The notes beneath the pieces are model-generated. The model did no database searches and was not told where the DNA came from. It saw nothing but the letters and a program-made list of their open reading frames with translations. From Phenylobacterium sp. (GTDB lineage Bacteria > Pseudomonadota > Alphaproteobacteria > Caulobacterales > Caulobacteraceae), in the NCBI RefSeq assembly GCF_030679875.1, contig NZ_JAUXSP010000032.1, positions 16,754 through 80,753 of the forward strand: DNA of 64,000 bases, given 5' to 3'. The position numbers and the translations under genes are program-made. Positions 33,872-43,103 of this stretch are shown here, in pieces; positions within the stretch are counted from its first letter, which is position 1; each line of letters begins with the position of its first letter.

Positions 33872-34558
33872 ATGAAAACTCTCAAGATTACGCTTCTCGC
33901 CGCCGCTGCGACTCTGGCCATGGGCGGCGCCGCCGCTGCGCAGGAATCGCCGGTCAGCTTCAACCTCGGCGTTGCGTCCGACTATGTTTACCGTGGCGTC
34001 AGCCAGACCGATGAAGGTCCGCAAGTGTTCGGCGGCGTTGACCTGGCCATCGGCGAAATGGGCTATGCGGGCATCTGGGCCTCGAACGTCGACTTCGGTG
34101 ACGACACCGTGGCCGAGGTCGACTTCTACGCCGGCGTCACCCCCACCCTGGGCATCGCGTCCATGGACTTCGGCGTGATCTATTACGCCTACGTCGATGC
34201 GCCGTCGGGCTCGGACTACAACTTCTGGGAATTCTCGGCGGCGGGCTCCGTGCCGGCTGGCCCGGCTGAGATCGGCGCGGCCATCTACTATTCGCCGGAA
34301 TTCTTCGGCGGCACCGGCGACGCCTTCTACTATGAAGTGAACGCCGCCGCCCCGCTGACCGAACGCCTCAGCGTCAGCGGCGCGCTTGGTCGCCAGGAGC
34401 TGGACGGTGGTGGCGACTACACCACCTGGAACATCGGCCTGGGCTTCGCCATCAACGACACCATCGGTGTGGACGTGCGCTATCACGACACCGACGAAGA
34501 CAGCCTCGGCAAGATCGGCGAAGGCCGCGTGGCCGCGAGCCTCACCGCCGCGTTCTAA
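33872..34558 (+). CDS. TorF family putative porin
   Basis: Outer membrane protein of 228 residues with a signal peptide (about 1-24, ending AAAAQ). Start at 33872 has AGGGGA upstream. The opening FNLGVASDYVYRGVSQTDEGP and the barrel pattern of alternating aromatic and glycine residues to a terminal Phe (SLTAAF) are typical of the TorF/Gcw_chp family. Members are presumed porins; solute is unknown. A strong terminator follows. Confidence 0.9.
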   Translation: MKTLKITLLAAAATLAMGGAAAAQESPVSFNLGVASDYVYRGVSQTDEGPQVFGGVDLAIGEMGYAGIWASNVDFGDDTVAEVDFYAGVTPTLGIASMDFGVIYYAYVDAPSGSDYNFWEFSAAGSVPAGPAEIGAAIYYSPEFFGGTGDAFYYEVNAAAPLTERLSVSGALGRQELDGGGDYTTWNIGLGFAINDTIGVDVRYHDTDEDSLGKIGEGRVAASLTAAF

Positions 34559-34580
34559 GCCACTTCGAGCCTAAATCTGG

Positions 34581-34612
34581 AAGGCCGTCGCCCTTGGCGG
34601 CGGCCTTTCTTA
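34581..34612 (+). terminator. Intrinsic terminator of the porin gene
   Basis: 12-bp stem AAGGCCGTCGCC / GGCGGCGGCCTT (one wobble) with a 3-nt CTT loop, followed by TCTTATTT. Confidence 0.8.
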
Positions 34613-34771
34613 TTTCCACCAAATTCCACATCCAAACCCTGGACTGATAAGTTGCGCGACGGTGTCGTGCGTCGTCGCTGGGGATCACTTCTTCCCTGAA
34701 TTGAGTTTGGTTGGACGCGGGTCACGCCCCGTCTATGTTGTCGGCTCGCAGGGAGTCGCGGAGAGCAGCCC

Positions 34772-36709
34772 ATGATGCGGATGGCCTTCCGAGCACAGAC
34801 TGTCATCGTCGATGTCGCCATCGCAGCCCTGGCCTTCGTCTGCGCCTACCTCTTGTCGCCGTCCGCCATCCCCGACCTTGGATTTGACGGCGCCCCATCC
34901 CTGAACATCATTCAGCTGGCGGCCATCTACGCCGCCTTCGCGGCGGTCTTCACGACCCTCTTCCGCGGTGAACTGTCGCCCTGGCGCTACGCCTCCATCC
35001 CCGACGCCCTGGTCATCGCCCGGATCGCCGCCCTGACCGCAGGTCTCTTCCTGCTGACGGTGTGGATCGTCGACCGGGCCGCCACCCTCCCGCGCTCCGC
35101 CCTCGCCATGGCGGTTGTCTTCCATGTGACGGGCTGCCTGGGGCTGCGGGTTTTTCGCCGCGCCATTCACGAGCATGCCCTGGTCAAGGTCGCTCCCCTG
35201 CGCAGTTCCGCCGCGGCCCAGGCCCCGCCTCTCCTGCTGATCGGGCCCCCGGCCCTGGCCGACACCTATTTGCGCGACGCCGCCCGCGCCCATGACCGTC
35301 GCTACACGCCGGTCGGCATCATCGGCATCGATATGCGCGACGTGGGCCAGCAGGTCCGGGGCGTCTGCATCATTGAGAGCCTGGATCGACTGGAAGAGGC
35401 GTTGGACGATCTGCGCCGGTGGAACCGCTATCCCAGAGCGGTGCTGTTCCTCGACGAACCCAGCCGAATGAAGGGACTTAACCCCGACCACCTTGGCCGC
35501 TTCCGCGCCGATGGCGTGCGCATGCTTCGCCTGCCCAGCATCGTCGAGCTTCGCCACCACGAGGGCGCGGCCCTCATGCCGCTGCGCGATGTCAGTGTCG
35601 AAGAACTGCTGGCGCGCGAGCCCATCCAGCTGGATCGCACCCCTGTCGCCGCCCTGATCCGTGACCGCCGCGTGCTGATCACCGGGGCGGGCGGCAGCAT
35701 CGGGGGCGAACTGGCCCGGCAGGCGGCGGGCTTTGGTTGTGCGCATCTGACCCTGGTGGACAGCTCCGAGGCGGCTCTGTTCACGATCGACCGCGAACTG
35801 GCCGAGACCTACCCTGATCTGTCGCGTTCGGCGGTGCTTTGCGATGTTCGCCACGCAGGCCGCCTGCAGGGCCATTTCGAGGCCCAGGCGCCGGACCTGG
35901 TCTTCCATGCCGCGGCCCTGAAACATGTCTCGATGGTTGAGCGACACCCCTGCGAGGGCGTCCTGACCAATGTGATCGGCACCTGGAATGTGGCGGAGGC
36001 CGCTCGACTCTGCGGGGCGGCCCAGATGGTGCTGATCTCCACCGACAAGGCCGTCGATCCCACCAACGTCATGGGCGCCACCAAGCGCCTGGCCGAGGCG
36101 GTGATCCAGGCCCAGCAGACAAATGGCGCCCGCACCCGTTTCGCCGCCGTCCGTTTCGGCAATGTGCTGGCTTCGGCGGGCTCGGTGGTGCCGATCTTCA
36201 AGTCGCAGATTGAGCGCGGCGGGCCGGTCACCCTGACCCATCCCGACATGACCCGCTTTTTCATGACCATTCCGGAAGCCGCCCAGCTGGTGATGCACGC
36301 CACCGCCGCCAGCGCCGAAGATCAGGACGCCCAGGCGCGCCTCTTCCTTCTGGAGATGGGCCAGCCGGTACGGATCATGGATCTGGCCCGCCAGATGATC
36401 GCCCTGTCGGGACGCACGCTCGGTCAGGATATCGAGATCAAGATCACCGGGCTGCGGCCGGGCGAGAAGCTCAATGAGACGCTTCTCGACGACAACGAGC
36501 ATGCGACGCCGTGTGCGCCGAAGGTGATGCAGGTGGTGTCAAACTCCGCCGTCCGGATCACCCCTGGCCACCTTCAGACCCTTGAAGCCCTGGCTGAGCA
36601 GGCTGACTCCGAAGGCGTGCGCACAGCCCTATTCGATCTGGTCGGACAGATCCGCGGGCAGCGCCCAGGTGGCGCACCCAAGCTGAAGGTCGTCGTGGGC
36701 GGGAGCTAG
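34772..36709 (+). CDS. Membrane-anchored nucleotide-sugar 4,6-dehydratase (CapD/WbpM type)
   Basis: Long CapD/WbpM-type protein of 645 residues. About four membrane helices (residues about 10-125) and a soluble linker precede the SDR domain. That domain begins with VLITGAGGSIGGELARQ; ISTDKAVDPTNVMGATKR carries the Thr-Asp-Lys and Met-x-x-x-Lys pattern of the dehydratases that lack the usual Tyr. It would convert UDP-GlcNAc to a 4-keto-6-deoxy sugar nucleotide, precursor of bacillosamine- or fucosamine-type sugars. It begins the polysaccharide region, and a substrate for the initiating transferase at 49861 could come from it. Confidence 0.9.
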   Translation: MMRMAFRAQTVIVDVAIAALAFVCAYLLSPSAIPDLGFDGAPSLNIIQLAAIYAAFAAVFTTLFRGELSPWRYASIPDALVIARIAALTAGLFLLTVWIVDRAATLPRSALAMAVVFHVTGCLGLRVFRRAIHEHALVKVAPLRSSAAAQAPPLLLIGPPALADTYLRDAARAHDRRYTPVGIIGIDMRDVGQQVRGVCIIESLDRLEEALDDLRRWNRYPRAVLFLDEPSRMKGLNPDHLGRFRADGVRMLRLPSIVELRHHEGAALMPLRDVSVEELLAREPIQLDRTPVAALIRDRRVLITGAGGSIGGELARQAAGFGCAHLTLVDSSEAALFTIDRELAETYPDLSRSAVLCDVRHAGRLQGHFEAQAPDLVFHAAALKHVSMVERHPCEGVLTNVIGTWNVAEAARLCGAAQMVLISTDKAVDPTNVMGATKRLAEAVIQAQQTNGARTRFAAVRFGNVLASAGSVVPIFKSQIERGGPVTLTHPDMTRFFMTIPEAAQLVMHATAASAEDQDAQARLFLLEMGQPVRIMDLARQMIALSGRTLGQDIEIKITGLRPGEKLNETLLDDNEHATPCAPKVMQVVSNSAVRITPGHLQTLEALAEQADSEGVRTALFDLVGQIRGQRPGGAPKLKVVVGGS

Positions 36710-36823
36710 GCTCCGTCGGGATCTGGTTTTCAGGCTGGGTGCAGTTCAGCGAATGACGCGGCGCCCCTGAGGCGACGGCGTCCCCTCGGCAGGACATCAA
36801 TCAGGAAGCCCAATTTTACGAGG

Positions 36824-37069
36824 TCAGACGGAACCTGCGGGCGCACGGCGGCGCGCGGGACCCGACAGGCCGATCCAGGCCACATGGCGCATGGCGCGGT
36901 CGATGGCGGCCTTGGCGGTATCCTGGCAGGCGTCGAGGCCCGAGGCGACGATCTCGCCGGCCTCATCATATACGCTCCAGACCCAGCCCATGGCGTCCTG
37001 GCTCATGGAGTAGGCGAATAGTGGCTCAGACATTCCCGGCCCCTGTTGCGCTGCAACATACTCAGACAT
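36824..37069 (-). CDS. Small conserved-looking hypothetical protein
   Basis: Protein of 81 residues that I do not recognise. Support for a real gene: AGGAG 9 nt before the ATG and a sensible amphipathic sequence with the pattern WVWSVYDEAGEIVASG followed by a helix (CQDTAKAAIDRAMRHV), similar in layout to small alphaproteobacterial proteins with a beta hairpin and helix. No signal peptide or membrane segment. It lies between the convergent dehydratase and the PEP carboxykinase gene. Confidence 0.6.
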   Translation of the reverse strand: MSEYVAAQQGPGMSEPLFAYSMSQDAMGWVWSVYDEAGEIVASGLDACQDTAKAAIDRAMRHVAWIGLSGPARRRAPAGSV

Positions 37070-37162
37070 CAGACGGCTCCTGAACGCGCCCTGTCAAGTT
37101 TCGATCCCTCTCGACCTGACCGCTCTGAAGGATCGCGGCCATTTCGAGCAGGGGGTTGCACA

Positions 37163-39019
37163 CTACTCCGCCGCTGCCACAGCCTGTCCGCGGCGCTCGG
37201 CCTGCAGCCGGGCGACCAGGGCCGCGTGCTCATCCCAGAGCGCCTTGGGGAGGCGATCACCGAACCGCTCATAGGCCGGCGGGATCAGCGCGGCTTCCTG
37301 GGTCCAGATATCGGCGTCGACGGTCAGCAGCAGGTCAAGCTGGGCGTCAGTGAGGTCGAGGCCCGCCAGATCCAGGCTCTCGCGGCTGGGCAGGCGTCCG
37401 ATGGGGGTGTCGACAGCTTCCGCGCGGCCGCCGAGACGTTCGACGATCCATTTCAGAACCCGGCTGTTCTCGCCAAAGCCCGGCCATACGAACTTGCCGC
37501 GCTCGTCCTTGCGGAACCAGTTCACGAAATAGATCCGCGGCAGCTTCTCGGGATCGGCCTGCGCGCCCAGCTTCAGCCAGTGGGCGAAGTAGTCGCCCAT
37601 ATTGTAGCCGCAGAACGGCAACATGGCGAAGGGATCGCGGCGCAGTTCGCCGATGGCGTTCTCGGCCGCGGCCGTGCCTTCTGAGGCCACATTGGAGGCC
37701 ATGAAGACCCCGTGACGCCAGTCGAAGGCCTCGGTGACCAGAGGTACGGCCGAGGCCCGGCGACCGCCGAACAGAATGGCCGAGATCGGCACGCCGGCGG
37801 GATCCTCCCACTCCGGCGCAATCACCGGGCACTGATCGGCCGGAACGGTGAAGCGGGCGTTGGGATGGGCGGCGGGCGTCTCCGACGCGGGCGTCCAGGG
37901 ATTGCCGCGCCAATCGGTGAGCGCCGGCGGCGGCTGTGCGGTGAGGCCTTCCCACCAAACGTCGCCGTCAGGGGTCAGGGCGACGTTGGTGAACACGCAG
38001 TTGGCGTGCAGGGCGTCGATGGCGTTGCGGTTGGTCTCAAGGCCGGTGCCTGGCGCGACGCCAAAGAAGCCGGCCTCGGGGTTGATGGCGTAGAGGCGGC
38101 CGTCTTCGCCGAACCGCATCCAGCAGATATCGTCGCCAATGGTCTCAGCCGTCCAACCCGGCAGGGTGGGCTGCAGCATCGCCATATTGGTCTTGCCGCA
38201 CGCACTGGGGAAGGCCGCGGCGATATAGCGGACGTCCTTCTCCGGCGAGGTCAGCTTGAGAATGAGCATGTGCTCGGCAAGCCAGCCCTCGTCTCTGGCC
38301 ATGACCGAGGCGATCCGAAGGGCGAAGCACTTCTTGCCCAGGAGCGCGTTGCCGCCGTAGCCGGAGCCGTAGGACCAGATCTCCCGGGTCTCGGGGAAGT
38401 GGACAATGTACTTCTCTTCGTTGCACGGCCACGGCACGTCGGCCTGGCCGGCCGCCAGCGGCGCGCCGAGGGTGTGGACGGCGGGCACGAAGAAGCCGTC
38501 CTGGCCCAGTTGTTCGAGGGCCGGAGTTCCCATGCGGGTCATGACGCGCATCGAGATGGCGACATAGGCGCTGTCGGTAATCTCCACGCCGATGGCGCTG
38601 ATCTTTGAGCCGAGCGGGCCCATGCAGAAGGGCACCACATACATGGTGCGCCCGCGCATGCAGCCGTCGAACAGGCCCTCGAGCTTGGCGCGCATCTCGC
38701 TGGGTTCGGCCCAGTTGTTGGTCGGACCCGCGTCCGCCTCGTCTTGCGAGCAGATGAAGGTCCGGCTCTCCACCCGCGCCACGTCGCGAGGGTCAGAGGC
38801 GGCATAGAAGGAGTTGGGGCGGAGATCGGGGTTCAGCCGGGTCAGTGTGCCGCTTTGCACCAGGTCAGCGGTCAGCTGGCTCCACTCGGCTTCAGAGCCA
38901 TCACACCAGTAGACCCGCTCCGGCTTGGTCAGGGCGGCGATCTCTTTCACCCAGGCGTTGAGCCCGGCATGGCGGGTCGGCGTGGCGTCCAGGCTCTTCG
39001 TCAAGGTCGCTTCCGTCAT
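37163..39019 (-). CDS. pckG: Phosphoenolpyruvate carboxykinase (GTP)
   Basis: GTP-dependent PEP carboxykinase of 618 residues: oxaloacetate + GTP to PEP + CO2 + GDP, the entry to gluconeogenesis. I place the start at MTEATLTK (39019, GGAG upstream); longer readings lack support. The kinase-1a P-loop is [13 protein letters not shown] with the reactive Cys of GTP-type enzymes; [18 protein letters not shown] and [29 protein letters not shown] segments (metal and nucleotide sites) are intact. Growth on peptides and amino acids, as suggested by region 1, would require this enzyme. A 16-bp palindrome precedes the start. Confidence 0.95.
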   Translation of the reverse strand: MTEATLTKSLDATPTRHAGLNAWVKEIAALTKPERVYWCDGSEAEWSQLTADLVQSGTLTRLNPDLRPNSFYAASDPRDVARVESRTFICSQDEADAGPTNNWAEPSEMRAKLEGLFDGCMRGRTMYVVPFCMGPLGSKISAIGVEITDSAYVAISMRVMTRMGTPALEQLGQDGFFVPAVHTLGAPLAAGQADVPWPCNEEKYIVHFPETREIWSYGSGYGGNALLGKKCFALRIASVMARDEGWLAEHMLILKLTSPEKDVRYIAAAFPSACGKTNMAMLQPTLPGWTAETIGDDICWMRFGEDGRLYAINPEAGFFGVAPGTGLETNRNAIDALHANCVFTNVALTPDGDVWWEGLTAQPPPALTDWRGNPWTPASETPAAHPNARFTVPADQCPVIAPEWEDPAGVPISAILFGGRRASAVPLVTEAFDWRHGVFMASNVASEGTAAAENAIGELRRDPFAMLPFCGYNMGDYFAHWLKLGAQADPEKLPRIYFVNWFRKDERGKFVWPGFGENSRVLKWIVERLGGRAEAVDTPIGRLPSRESLDLAGLDLTDAQLDLLLTVDADIWTQEAALIPPAYERFGDRLPKALWDEHAALVARLQAERRGQAVAAAE

Positions 39020-39068
39020 GAGGGTCTCCATCACCTGGCCGTCAGCCCGATCAGCCATTGGCCGCCGG

Positions 39069-39084
39069 TGTTCGTTTATGAACA
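39069..39084 (-). promoter_or_regulatory. Palindrome upstream of pckG
   Basis: TGTTCGTTTATGAACA has 5-bp arms (TGTTC/GAACA) around an AT-rich centre, about 50 nt before the pckG start and just downstream of a promoter-like TTGCAC-(16)-TATGGA on the minus strand. Position fits a repressor operator. Confidence 0.4.
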
Positions 39085-39211
39085 AGTCCATAATGCGTGA
39101 CGTCGAGTGTGCAAACTGCGGGCCGCCGGATTTTTTGCATTTTGCCTGCTTAAACTCGTGCATTCCTCGCTTAATTCGGAAGGCTCAACAGGTCTTGGTT
39201 AGGCTGCAGTT

Positions 39212-39409
39212 CTAGCGGCGTTTCGCCGCCGGAGACCAGGCGCGCCGAATGGCTTCGCTGGCCCAGACGCCGCCCGCGTAAATCGGAACGACGGGAAGGA
39301 GCAGCAGCCAAGCGCTGACCACGGCCGCCAGCTGCGCCCCGGCGGCCAGGCGTCCCAAATCCTCAGCGGCTCTTGGGGAGATTGATGGTGTTGGGCGGCC
39401 TGGATGCAT
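39212..39409 (-). CDS. Small single-pass membrane protein
   Basis: Protein of 65 residues, start at 39409 with GGAGAAG upstream. One hydrophobic helix (about 24-45, AAVVSAWLLLLPVVPIYAGG) with a basic C-terminal tail (RRAWSPAAKRR) predicts a small inner membrane protein with the tail in the cytoplasm. I do not recognise a family. It is transcribed away from the Wza-type gene terminator and toward pckG. Confidence 0.5.
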   Translation of the reverse strand: MHPGRPTPSISPRAAEDLGRLAAGAQLAAVVSAWLLLLPVVPIYAGGVWASEAIRRAWSPAAKRR

Positions 39410-39520
39410 GGGTCTTCTCCTGCAACCAGGAGAGGCGCTTGCTGGGCGCAATTCAATGGATGGACCGCTCAGCCTGGGCGCCTGGGCCGGCAGGTTGCGC
39501 TCGCCAGGTCAGCCAGACGA

Positions 39521-39551
39521 AAAAACCTCCCCGCGCGCAGCGCGAGGAGGC
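39521..39551 (-). terminator. Intrinsic terminator of the Wza-type gene
   Basis: On the minus strand CCTCCTCGCGC-TGC-GCGCGGGGAGG forms an 11-bp stem with one wobble, followed by TTTTTT. It is about 40 nt after the stop of the polysaccharide export gene. Confidence 0.85.
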
Positions 39552-39590
39552 CTTATCGACACCGTTCCCTTGGTAGGAAAAGTGTTGAGC

Positions 39591-40160
39591 TTAGAAGAAG
39601 CGCTCGGCGATCCGAATGGTGTCCCCCGGCGCCACCGGCGTCATGGGGGTCAACGGAAACTCCCGCTCATCATCGGTGTCGCTACGCTTGATGTACACCC
39701 GGCGGTTATTGGCGCGGTAGGTGAAGCCACCGGCCGTCGCCACGGCGTTCAGGACCGACAGGCCGTTGGTGTAGGGATACTCGCCGGGGCTCTGAACCTC
39801 GCCCAAGATGTAGAAGGGCCGGTAATTGAGCACCTCGACGCTGACCCGCGGGTCACGGAGATAGCCTTCCTTCAGCGCCGTCTGGATGGACGCTTGGATA
39901 TCGGGGATCGTGAGACCCTGGGCCTTCACTTCGCCGATCAGGGGTAGGGAGATGTTGCCTGATCCGCCGACGAAGAACTCGCCCGTCAGGCTCTCCTCGC
40001 CATAGGTGATCACCCGCACCTTATCGCCGGATCCCAGGCGGTACTCCGGAAGGACACGCACCTCTGCGGCCGTCTGGTCCTGAGCCTGAACCGTCAGTGG
40101 CGCGAACGCCGTCGCACATACCGCCGCCACCGCGACCAGCAGGGACAAGAATCTCTGCAT
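39591..40160 (-). CDS. Polysaccharide export protein (Wza/HfsD type, short)
   Basis: Periplasmic/outer-membrane polysaccharide export protein of 189 residues from MQRFLSLL; signal peptide about 1-28 (ending VQAQ), no proper lipobox. The PES domain (YRLGSGDKVRVITYGEESLTG, with ISLPLIGEVKAQGLT) is followed by one SLBB domain (YILGEVQSPGEYPY ... LNAVATAGGF). It is much shorter than E. coli Wza and resembles the short alphaproteobacterial versions used in holdfast or EPS export, which may form only the periplasmic collar. Divergent from the transglutaminase-like gene. Confidence 0.9.
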   Translation of the reverse strand: MQRFLSLLVAVAAVCATAFAPLTVQAQDQTAAEVRVLPEYRLGSGDKVRVITYGEESLTGEFFVGGSGNISLPLIGEVKAQGLTIPDIQASIQTALKEGYLRDPRVSVEVLNYRPFYILGEVQSPGEYPYTNGLSVLNAVATAGGFTYRANNRRVYIKRSDTDDEREFPLTPMTPVAPGDTIRIAERFF

Positions 40161-40440
40161 CTCACTCACGCTCCACATCTTTCAAGCGTCCCCCACAACC
40201 TCCCTTCTACCGCAGTGCGGCGAGACGGGAAACTCCCATAGGGGTGCGGCCGGAACGGCCCCCAAGATATAAGGATAACAAAAGCAGAATAGAACATTTA
40301 CCAGCGATGAACAGCCCATTCAGATGATGTAAACCTTAACAGGCCAGCAACCGAGTTTCGTATCGTTATGTATACCCTATAACTACAGCAATGCTTAAGC
40401 GGCTTTATCGTAAACACCTCCCAACAGAACTCCAAAAGGG
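40161..40440. promoter_or_regulatory. AT-rich divergent promoter region of the polysaccharide genes
   Basis: About 280 bases without a gene between the Wza-type and transglutaminase-like genes. The part from 40265 to 40425 is clearly richer in A+T than the surroundings and contains several TATA-like blocks (for example TATGTATACCCTATAAC). I see no clear operator palindrome. Confidence 0.5.
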
Positions 40441-41616
40441 GTGGGTGTGGTGTTGGTCAAAAAGACTCTGTTTACTCAAGCCGCTATCGTTGCTGCTTCC
40501 CTAAGCCTTGCGGCATGCGCAACGCTACCCGAGGCGAGCACGCCCATGGGCTTTGGGGTGGCCGCGGTGCCTCCGACTGGCTATCTCGACTTTTGCCAAC
40601 GACAACCCGAAGACTGCGGCGGCGCACCGGCTGAGGTCGTGCGCAAGGTCGCCGAAGTTGAGCTGGCTAGACGCGGTGCGTCGGAGGCGCGCCTCATCCT
40701 GGCAGGCGTCCAGCCCATGACCACCGCGGCGCTGCCAGGGCGCAATGTGAACTGGGGAACGGCCTTTGCTGAGGCCCGCCTGAGGCGGGAGGCCGCTGAG
40801 CAGTCTAACGCCACCCTCGAGGCGGCCATGGCCGACACGCAGATGGCGGCGAGCCCAACACCTCCGCTGCTGAGGGTGAGCGCCGACGCCCAGAGCCCCC
40901 CCGTGCGGCTTCAGCGTCTTGGGACATCTTCCATCGGACCCGCCATCCCAGAGCTCCCCCGCCCATCCGAGGCGCCCATCGCCCAACCGGTGGAGCGCCC
41001 TGCCCTGACCCCGGCGCTTTGGGGACAGCTGACCCGTATCAATGACAAGGTGAACCGGCAGATTGTCCGAAGGGCTGACATTCAGACCTATGGCGTGCTG
41101 GACCGGTGGGCGACGCCGCTGTTGAACGGTGAGCAGTACGGAGATTGCGAGGACTATGTCCTGGAGAAGCGGCGGGCTTTGGTCGCTGCGGGCCTGCCCG
41201 CCAGCGCCCTTTCGATCGCCGTGGCCACGACCAGCTGGGGGGAAAGCCACGCCGTCTTGTTGGTCGCCACCGATAAGGGGGACTACGTCCTCGACAGCCT
41301 GACCCCGTGGATCTTGCCCTGGCGCAAGGCGAGCCTCACCTGGGGCGCGCGTCAGGTGGCTGGCGCCCCGTTCCGCTGGGCAATGGTCAGCCAGGCGGTC
41401 GTGACTGACGCCCCGCCCAAGGCTGAGCCCGCCACCTTACAAGTGGCGACCTCAGCCGATGCCGCGGCGTCCCACACTGTGCGGCTTGTCGGGAGCGGCG
41501 CATTTTCCGCTCGTCCTTATGGGGTCGAGCAGCCCACCGTCAGTGTGAAGGGGCCAGAGCCCATCATGACCTTGGCCCTGGCAAGCGGCAGCCCCTTGCG
41601 CGGGCTCCTTCACTAG
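40441..41616 (+). CDS. Transglutaminase-like cysteine peptidase lipoprotein (BTLCP type)
   Basis: Predicted lipoprotein of up to 391 residues; start is one of several GTG codons at 40441-40450 after AAAAGGGG. The lipobox LAAC gives the lipidated Cys near residue 26. A linker of about 180 residues leads to the transglutaminase-like domain (about 190-300) with the triad Cys in YGDCEDYVLEKRR, His in GESHAVLLV and Asp in DYVLDSLTPW. Bacterial transglutaminase-like cysteine proteinases of this type are periplasmic; in some bacteria they process surface adhesins. Its place between export and polymerase genes suggests a role in surface assembly. Confidence 0.85.
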   Translation: MGVVLVKKTLFTQAAIVAASLSLAACATLPEASTPMGFGVAAVPPTGYLDFCQRQPEDCGGAPAEVVRKVAEVELARRGASEARLILAGVQPMTTAALPGRNVNWGTAFAEARLRREAAEQSNATLEAAMADTQMAASPTPPLLRVSADAQSPPVRLQRLGTSSIGPAIPELPRPSEAPIAQPVERPALTPALWGQLTRINDKVNRQIVRRADIQTYGVLDRWATPLLNGEQYGDCEDYVLEKRRALVAAGLPASALSIAVATTSWGESHAVLLVATDKGDYVLDSLTPWILPWRKASLTWGARQVAGAPFRWAMVSQAVVTDAPPKAEPATLQVATSADAAASHTVRLVGSGAFSARPYGVEQPTVSVKGPEPIMTLALASGSPLRGLLH

Positions 41617-41628
41617 GGGAAACCTCTG

Positions 41629-41658
41629 GCTGAACTGGGGCTCGTGCGCCAGTTCAGC
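41629..41658 (+). terminator. Hairpin between the transglutaminase-like and polymerase genes
   Basis: Perfect 10-bp repeat GCTGAACTGG / CCAGTTCAGC with a 10-nt loop, 12 nt after the stop. No U-tract; it may be an attenuator or RNA processing site. Confidence 0.45.
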
Positions 41659-41699
41659 TCATCTGGGCGTAGGACGCGCTCGAAGATGGTGCTCAGAGA

Positions 41700-43103
41700 G
41701 TGACGTCAGCCTCGGAAGTGGCCTGCGTCCGGGGGAGCGGGGGACCGGTGGGGCCTAAACAGAGCGTCAGCCGAACAGGCGCCGGTGAGCGTACGCGCCG
41801 CAAGATCTGGCCGCCCCCAGAAGGCGCCGGCCTAGCTGCGGCGGGCCTGGGGCTCATCTTTATCGCGCACCTGGCCTATGGAGCCTTAAAGGTTGAGGCG
41901 AGCCTTCTAGCGGTCGGCGCCTCCGCCCTCCTGCTACTGGCTTGCCTAGCCACACCAGCTATTCGTCGCGACCTTCTGCGCGTGCGCGGCCTTGCCCTGC
42001 CCGCAGCCCTGTTTGGATTGGTGCTGCTAGCGGGGCTCTTGTCGCTAACCCCATTGGGTCCAGCCGGGGTTCACCCGGTTTGGGCCTTTGTGGGTGTGTC
42101 GCCGGGCTCAGCCACAATTGATCGTTCCGCCACCACGCTCGAACTGATCAAGCTTCTTGGCCTCGGCTGTCTATTTCTCGTGGGCGCCGCCACAGGTGCG
42201 GCCGATGGCCGGGCGCGAACGGCGGTCAACCTGATGATTGCGCTATCTGCCATCTTTGGGCTCTGGGCGTTTTTCAACTTCACGACCGGCGTTCAGTACC
42301 AGACCCAGAGGGGTCGGCTGGAGGGGACGCTGATGAGCCCAAACACCGCCGGCACATTTTTCGCCATGATGGTGATTGTCACGCTCGGCCCGCTGCTGAG
42401 AGATCTTCGTGGCGTATCGGCCGGTCAAGCCTTGCAGAAGGCCACTGGATATTGGGCCGCCTTGATCATTCTCGTCGGCTGCCTTCTGGCGACCGCCTCA
42501 AGGGGCGCTGCGCTGGGGACAGGGGTCAGCGTTATCAGCTTGTTGGTCATCCTGTTCTTTGCGGGCCGGGTGCGCCTTGGCCGCGTGACGCTTATCATGC
42601 TGGCGGCGGTCGTCGCCGCAATGGTCGCGCTCTACTTCGTCGGTGAGCGATTGGTGGAACGGTTTTCGACCTTCGAGGAACACGCTGACGGCCGGCTTGA
42701 GATGTTCGCCATGCACTGGCGCGCCTTCCTCGCGTCTCCCCTCGGCGGCTACGGCCTCGGGACCTTTGACACCATCCACCGGCTTCTTCTTGACGCCTCC
42801 ACCTTTAGTTCGATGTGGACCGTCAGAGCGACCCACAACGTCTACCTGCAATGGCTGGAGGAGGCCGGCCTGCTTGGCGCCGTTCCCATGTTCGGCGCGA
42901 TCGCTGCGGTGATCACGATCAGTCTCGTGCGGGGCCTACGACGAACGCGAATGACCTATGTCCTCTTCGCCCTTGTCGCGGCGAATCTGGCGGTCCTTGT
43001 GCATGGCTTCTCCGACTTCGCCCTGCAGACCCCGTCCATCGCCCTGATGTGGAGCTACTTGCTCGGGCTTCAATTTGCGATGTCGCAAGGGTCGCAAAGA
43101 TGA
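41700..43103 (+). CDS. O-antigen ligase/polymerase family membrane protein
   Basis: Wzy/WaaL-type membrane protein of 467 residues, GTG start, about 12 helices. The long periplasmic loop between late helices has HADGRLEMFAMHWRAFLASPLGGYGLGTFD and THNVYLQWLEEAG, where the Arg and His residues typical of O-antigen ligase-family enzymes sit. It would polymerise lipid-linked repeat units or ligate them to an acceptor in the periplasm. Being next to the Wza, barrel and Wzz/kinase genes, it is likely the core polymerase of this locus; a second, unrelated-looking polymerase is encoded at 57245. Confidence 0.87.
   Translation: MTSASEVACVRGSGGPVGPKQSVSRTGAGERTRRKIWPPPEGAGLAAAGLGLIFIAHLAYGALKVEASLLAVGASALLLLACLATPAIRRDLLRVRGLALPAALFGLVLLAGLLSLTPLGPAGVHPVWAFVGVSPGSATIDRSATTLELIKLLGLGCLFLVGAATGAADGRARTAVNLMIALSAIFGLWAFFNFTTGVQYQTQRGRLEGTLMSPNTAGTFFAMMVIVTLGPLLRDLRGVSAGQALQKATGYWAALIILVGCLLATASRGAALGTGVSVISLLVILFFAGRVRLGRVTLIMLAAVVAAMVALYFVGERLVERFSTFEEHADGRLEMFAMHWRAFLASPLGGYGLGTFDTIHRLLLDASTFSSMWTVRATHNVYLQWLEEAGLLGAVPMFGAIAAVITISLVRGLRRTRMTYVLFALVAANLAVLVHGFSDFALQTPSIALMWSYLLGLQFAMSQGSQR

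Noticed and set aside
37712..38608. A 298-codon open frame antisense to pckG.
   Set aside because: Same codon-composition artefact; no signal peptide, domain or ribosome binding site, and pckG is unambiguous.
39199..39456. An 85-codon frame overlapping the small membrane protein gene.
   Set aside because: The competing frame at 39212-39409 has a membrane helix and a good ribosome binding site, while this one has neither.
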